64,000 nucleotides of DNA from Chromatiales bacterium (GTDB lineage Bacteria > Pseudomonadota > Gammaproteobacteria > JAGRGH01). The translations under genes and the position numbers were made by a program. The stretch spans positions 62,001 to 126,000 of the forward strand of contig JAGRGH010000031.1 of the NCBI GenBank assembly GCA_020445605.1. Direction: 5' to 3'. Every line of letters starts with the position of its first letter. The first letter of the stretch is position 1. The notes under the pieces are model-generated. The model worked only from the letters and a program-made list of their open reading frames with translations. It was not told the DNA's origin and did no database searches. Below, in pieces: positions 63,062 through 64,000 of the stretch.

Positions 63062-64000
63062 ATGAGCCTGAATCTCGCCGAACTGCCGCTGCGTTCCGCC
63101 GAGCGCCATCCCGACCTGCCGGCGATCCGGCTCGGCGAACTGACGATCAGCTACTCGCAACTGGCGGCACAGATTCAGGCCTGCGCGAACGTGCTCGCGA
63201 CGCATGGCATCGGTCGCGGGGATCACGTCGGACTGATCATGCCGAACGTGCCGCAGTTTCCGGTCGGCTACTACGGCATTCTCGCCACGGGCGCGACGGT
63301 CGTGCCGATGAACGTGCTGTTCGTCGCCGACGAGGTGGCCTATCACCTGGGTGATTCGGATGCGAAGGCGCTGATCGTCTGGTCCGGATTCCTGACCGAA
63401 GCGCTGGAAGGCGCGCAACGTGCGGGAAATGTTCAGGTGTTTGTGGTGCGCGCACCGGGATTTGCCGACCCGCTGCCCGAGGGCTGCGTGGATCTGGCCG
63501 CCGCCATGGCAGCGGCGGGTCGGACAGGCTTCGACCCCTGCGCGAGCGGCCCGGACGACACGGCGGTGATCCTCTATACCTCCGGCACCACCGGCCGCCC
63601 GAAAGGCGCGGAACTCACGCATTTCAACCTGTACGACAACGCGCGTTTCGTCGCCGAACGCCTGTTCCAGCGCGAACCCGGCAGCTTGCGACTGCTCGGT
63701 CCGGGTGATGTCGGCCTTGCGGCGCTGCCGCTGTTTCATTCCTTCGGTCAGACCGTGCTGCAGAACGGCTTTCTGATGAGCGGTGCGACCATCTCGCTCC
63801 TGCCGCGCTTCAGTGCCACCGATGCGGCGAAACTCATTCGCGCACATCGCGTGACGTTCTTCGCCGGTGTGCCGACCATGTACATCGCACTGCTTGCCGA
63901 TTCGCTGGCGACCCGCGAGCAGTTCGAGAGCCTGAGCTACGCGGTCTCCGGCGGCGCGGCGCTGCCGGTCGAGGTGCTGCACGGGTTCGAACAGAAGTTC
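63062..64000 (+). CDS. Acyl-CoA synthetase (AMP-forming), 3' end beyond window
   Basis: The first 313 codons of an ANL enzyme, cut by the window end with no stop. Starts MSLNLAELPLRSAERHPDLP and contains AVILYTSGTTGRPKGAELTH (AMP-binding P-loop) and LPLFHSFGQTVLQNGFLM, then AVSGGAALPVEVLHGFE. It resembles medium/long-chain acyl-CoA or fatty-acid ligases such as FadD homologues; exact substrate cannot be told. A TATACT box at 63007-63012 may serve as its -10 element. Confidence 0.88.
   Translation, partial: MSLNLAELPLRSAERHPDLPAIRLGELTISYSQLAAQIQACANVLATHGIGRGDHVGLIMPNVPQFPVGYYGILATGATVVPMNVLFVADEVAYHLGDSDAKALIVWSGFLTEALEGAQRAGNVQVFVVRAPGFADPLPEGCVDLAAAMAAAGRTGFDPCASGPDDTAVILYTSGTTGRPKGAELTHFNLYDNARFVAERLFQREPGSLRLLGPGDVGLAALPLFHSFGQTVLQNGFLMSGATISLLPRFSATDAAKLIRAHRVTFFAGVPTMYIALLADSLATREQFESLSYAVSGGAALPVEVLHGFEQKF

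Overview
The window reads as a chromosomal segment of a high-GC, free-living proteobacterium, most likely a gammaproteobacterium. The support is gene content and order: srkA, cysS-ppiA-ppiB-lpxH, metG divergent from mrp(apbC)-dcd, trpS-scpA-scpB-rluB, thiS-thiG-trmB, a YejABEF-like importer, LpxH and an LpxO-like hydroxylase. I saw no rRNA, tRNA, CRISPR array, prophage or complete insertion sequence. Genus cannot be decided from the sequence alone.

Layout. 0-8 kb: srkA, a small midcut-by-XrtH-like membrane protein, cysS, then a plus-strand operon of two cyclophilins, lpxH and two genes of the exosortase A (XrtA) accessory set (acyl-CoA ligase and PLP decarboxylase). 8.2-10.4 kb: two tandem paralogues with a PEP-CTERM-like (PAP variant) tail, each behind a duplicated ~157-bp upstream region that carries a sigma-54 promoter and a fixed-spacing inverted repeat. 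10.5-16 kb: vapBC, a large phosphodiesterase/TPR/sulfotransferase fusion, an LpxO-like hydroxylase flanked by inverted palindromes, and a LysM miniprotein. 16-20 kb: a DUF1249 protein, a thioredoxin, htpG and a Mpo1-like protein. 19.7-33 kb: a minus-strand block epsB-like, prsK, prsR, prsT, gspA/exeA, gspB/exeB, divergent from two sugar-nucleotide genes (tviB-like dehydrogenase, epimerase). 33-40.4 kb: fabI and a four-gene oligopeptide ABC importer. 40.4-42.7 kb: a repeat-rich island with three small orphan ORFs. 42.7-64 kb: housekeeping blocks (dcd, mrp, metG, psiE, ChaN-PDZ, M1 peptidase, nth-like, methyltransferase, rluB, scpBA, trpS, long-chain acyl-CoA synthetase, thiSG, trmB), some small accessory genes, an alpha/beta hydrolase-OsmC fusion and the 5' part of an acyl-CoA synthetase cut by the window end.

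The most coherent biology is an exosortase A / exopolysaccharide surface system whose parts are spread over 25 kb: sorting-tail proteins, accessory enzymes, polymer-initiating sugar transferase, precursor enzymes, and the PrsK-PrsR two-component pair. PrsR has the GAFTGA loop needed to activate sigma-54, and the two tail-bearing paralogues sit behind sigma-54 promoters, so a closed regulatory circuit can be proposed within this window. The exosortase itself is not here.

A second theme is repeats. A 177-bp MITE-like element, a four-hairpin element, GTAGGGTGCGC palindromes and a 15-unit heptamer array all abut gene 3' ends, and in five cases the repeat itself supplies the TAG stop codon.
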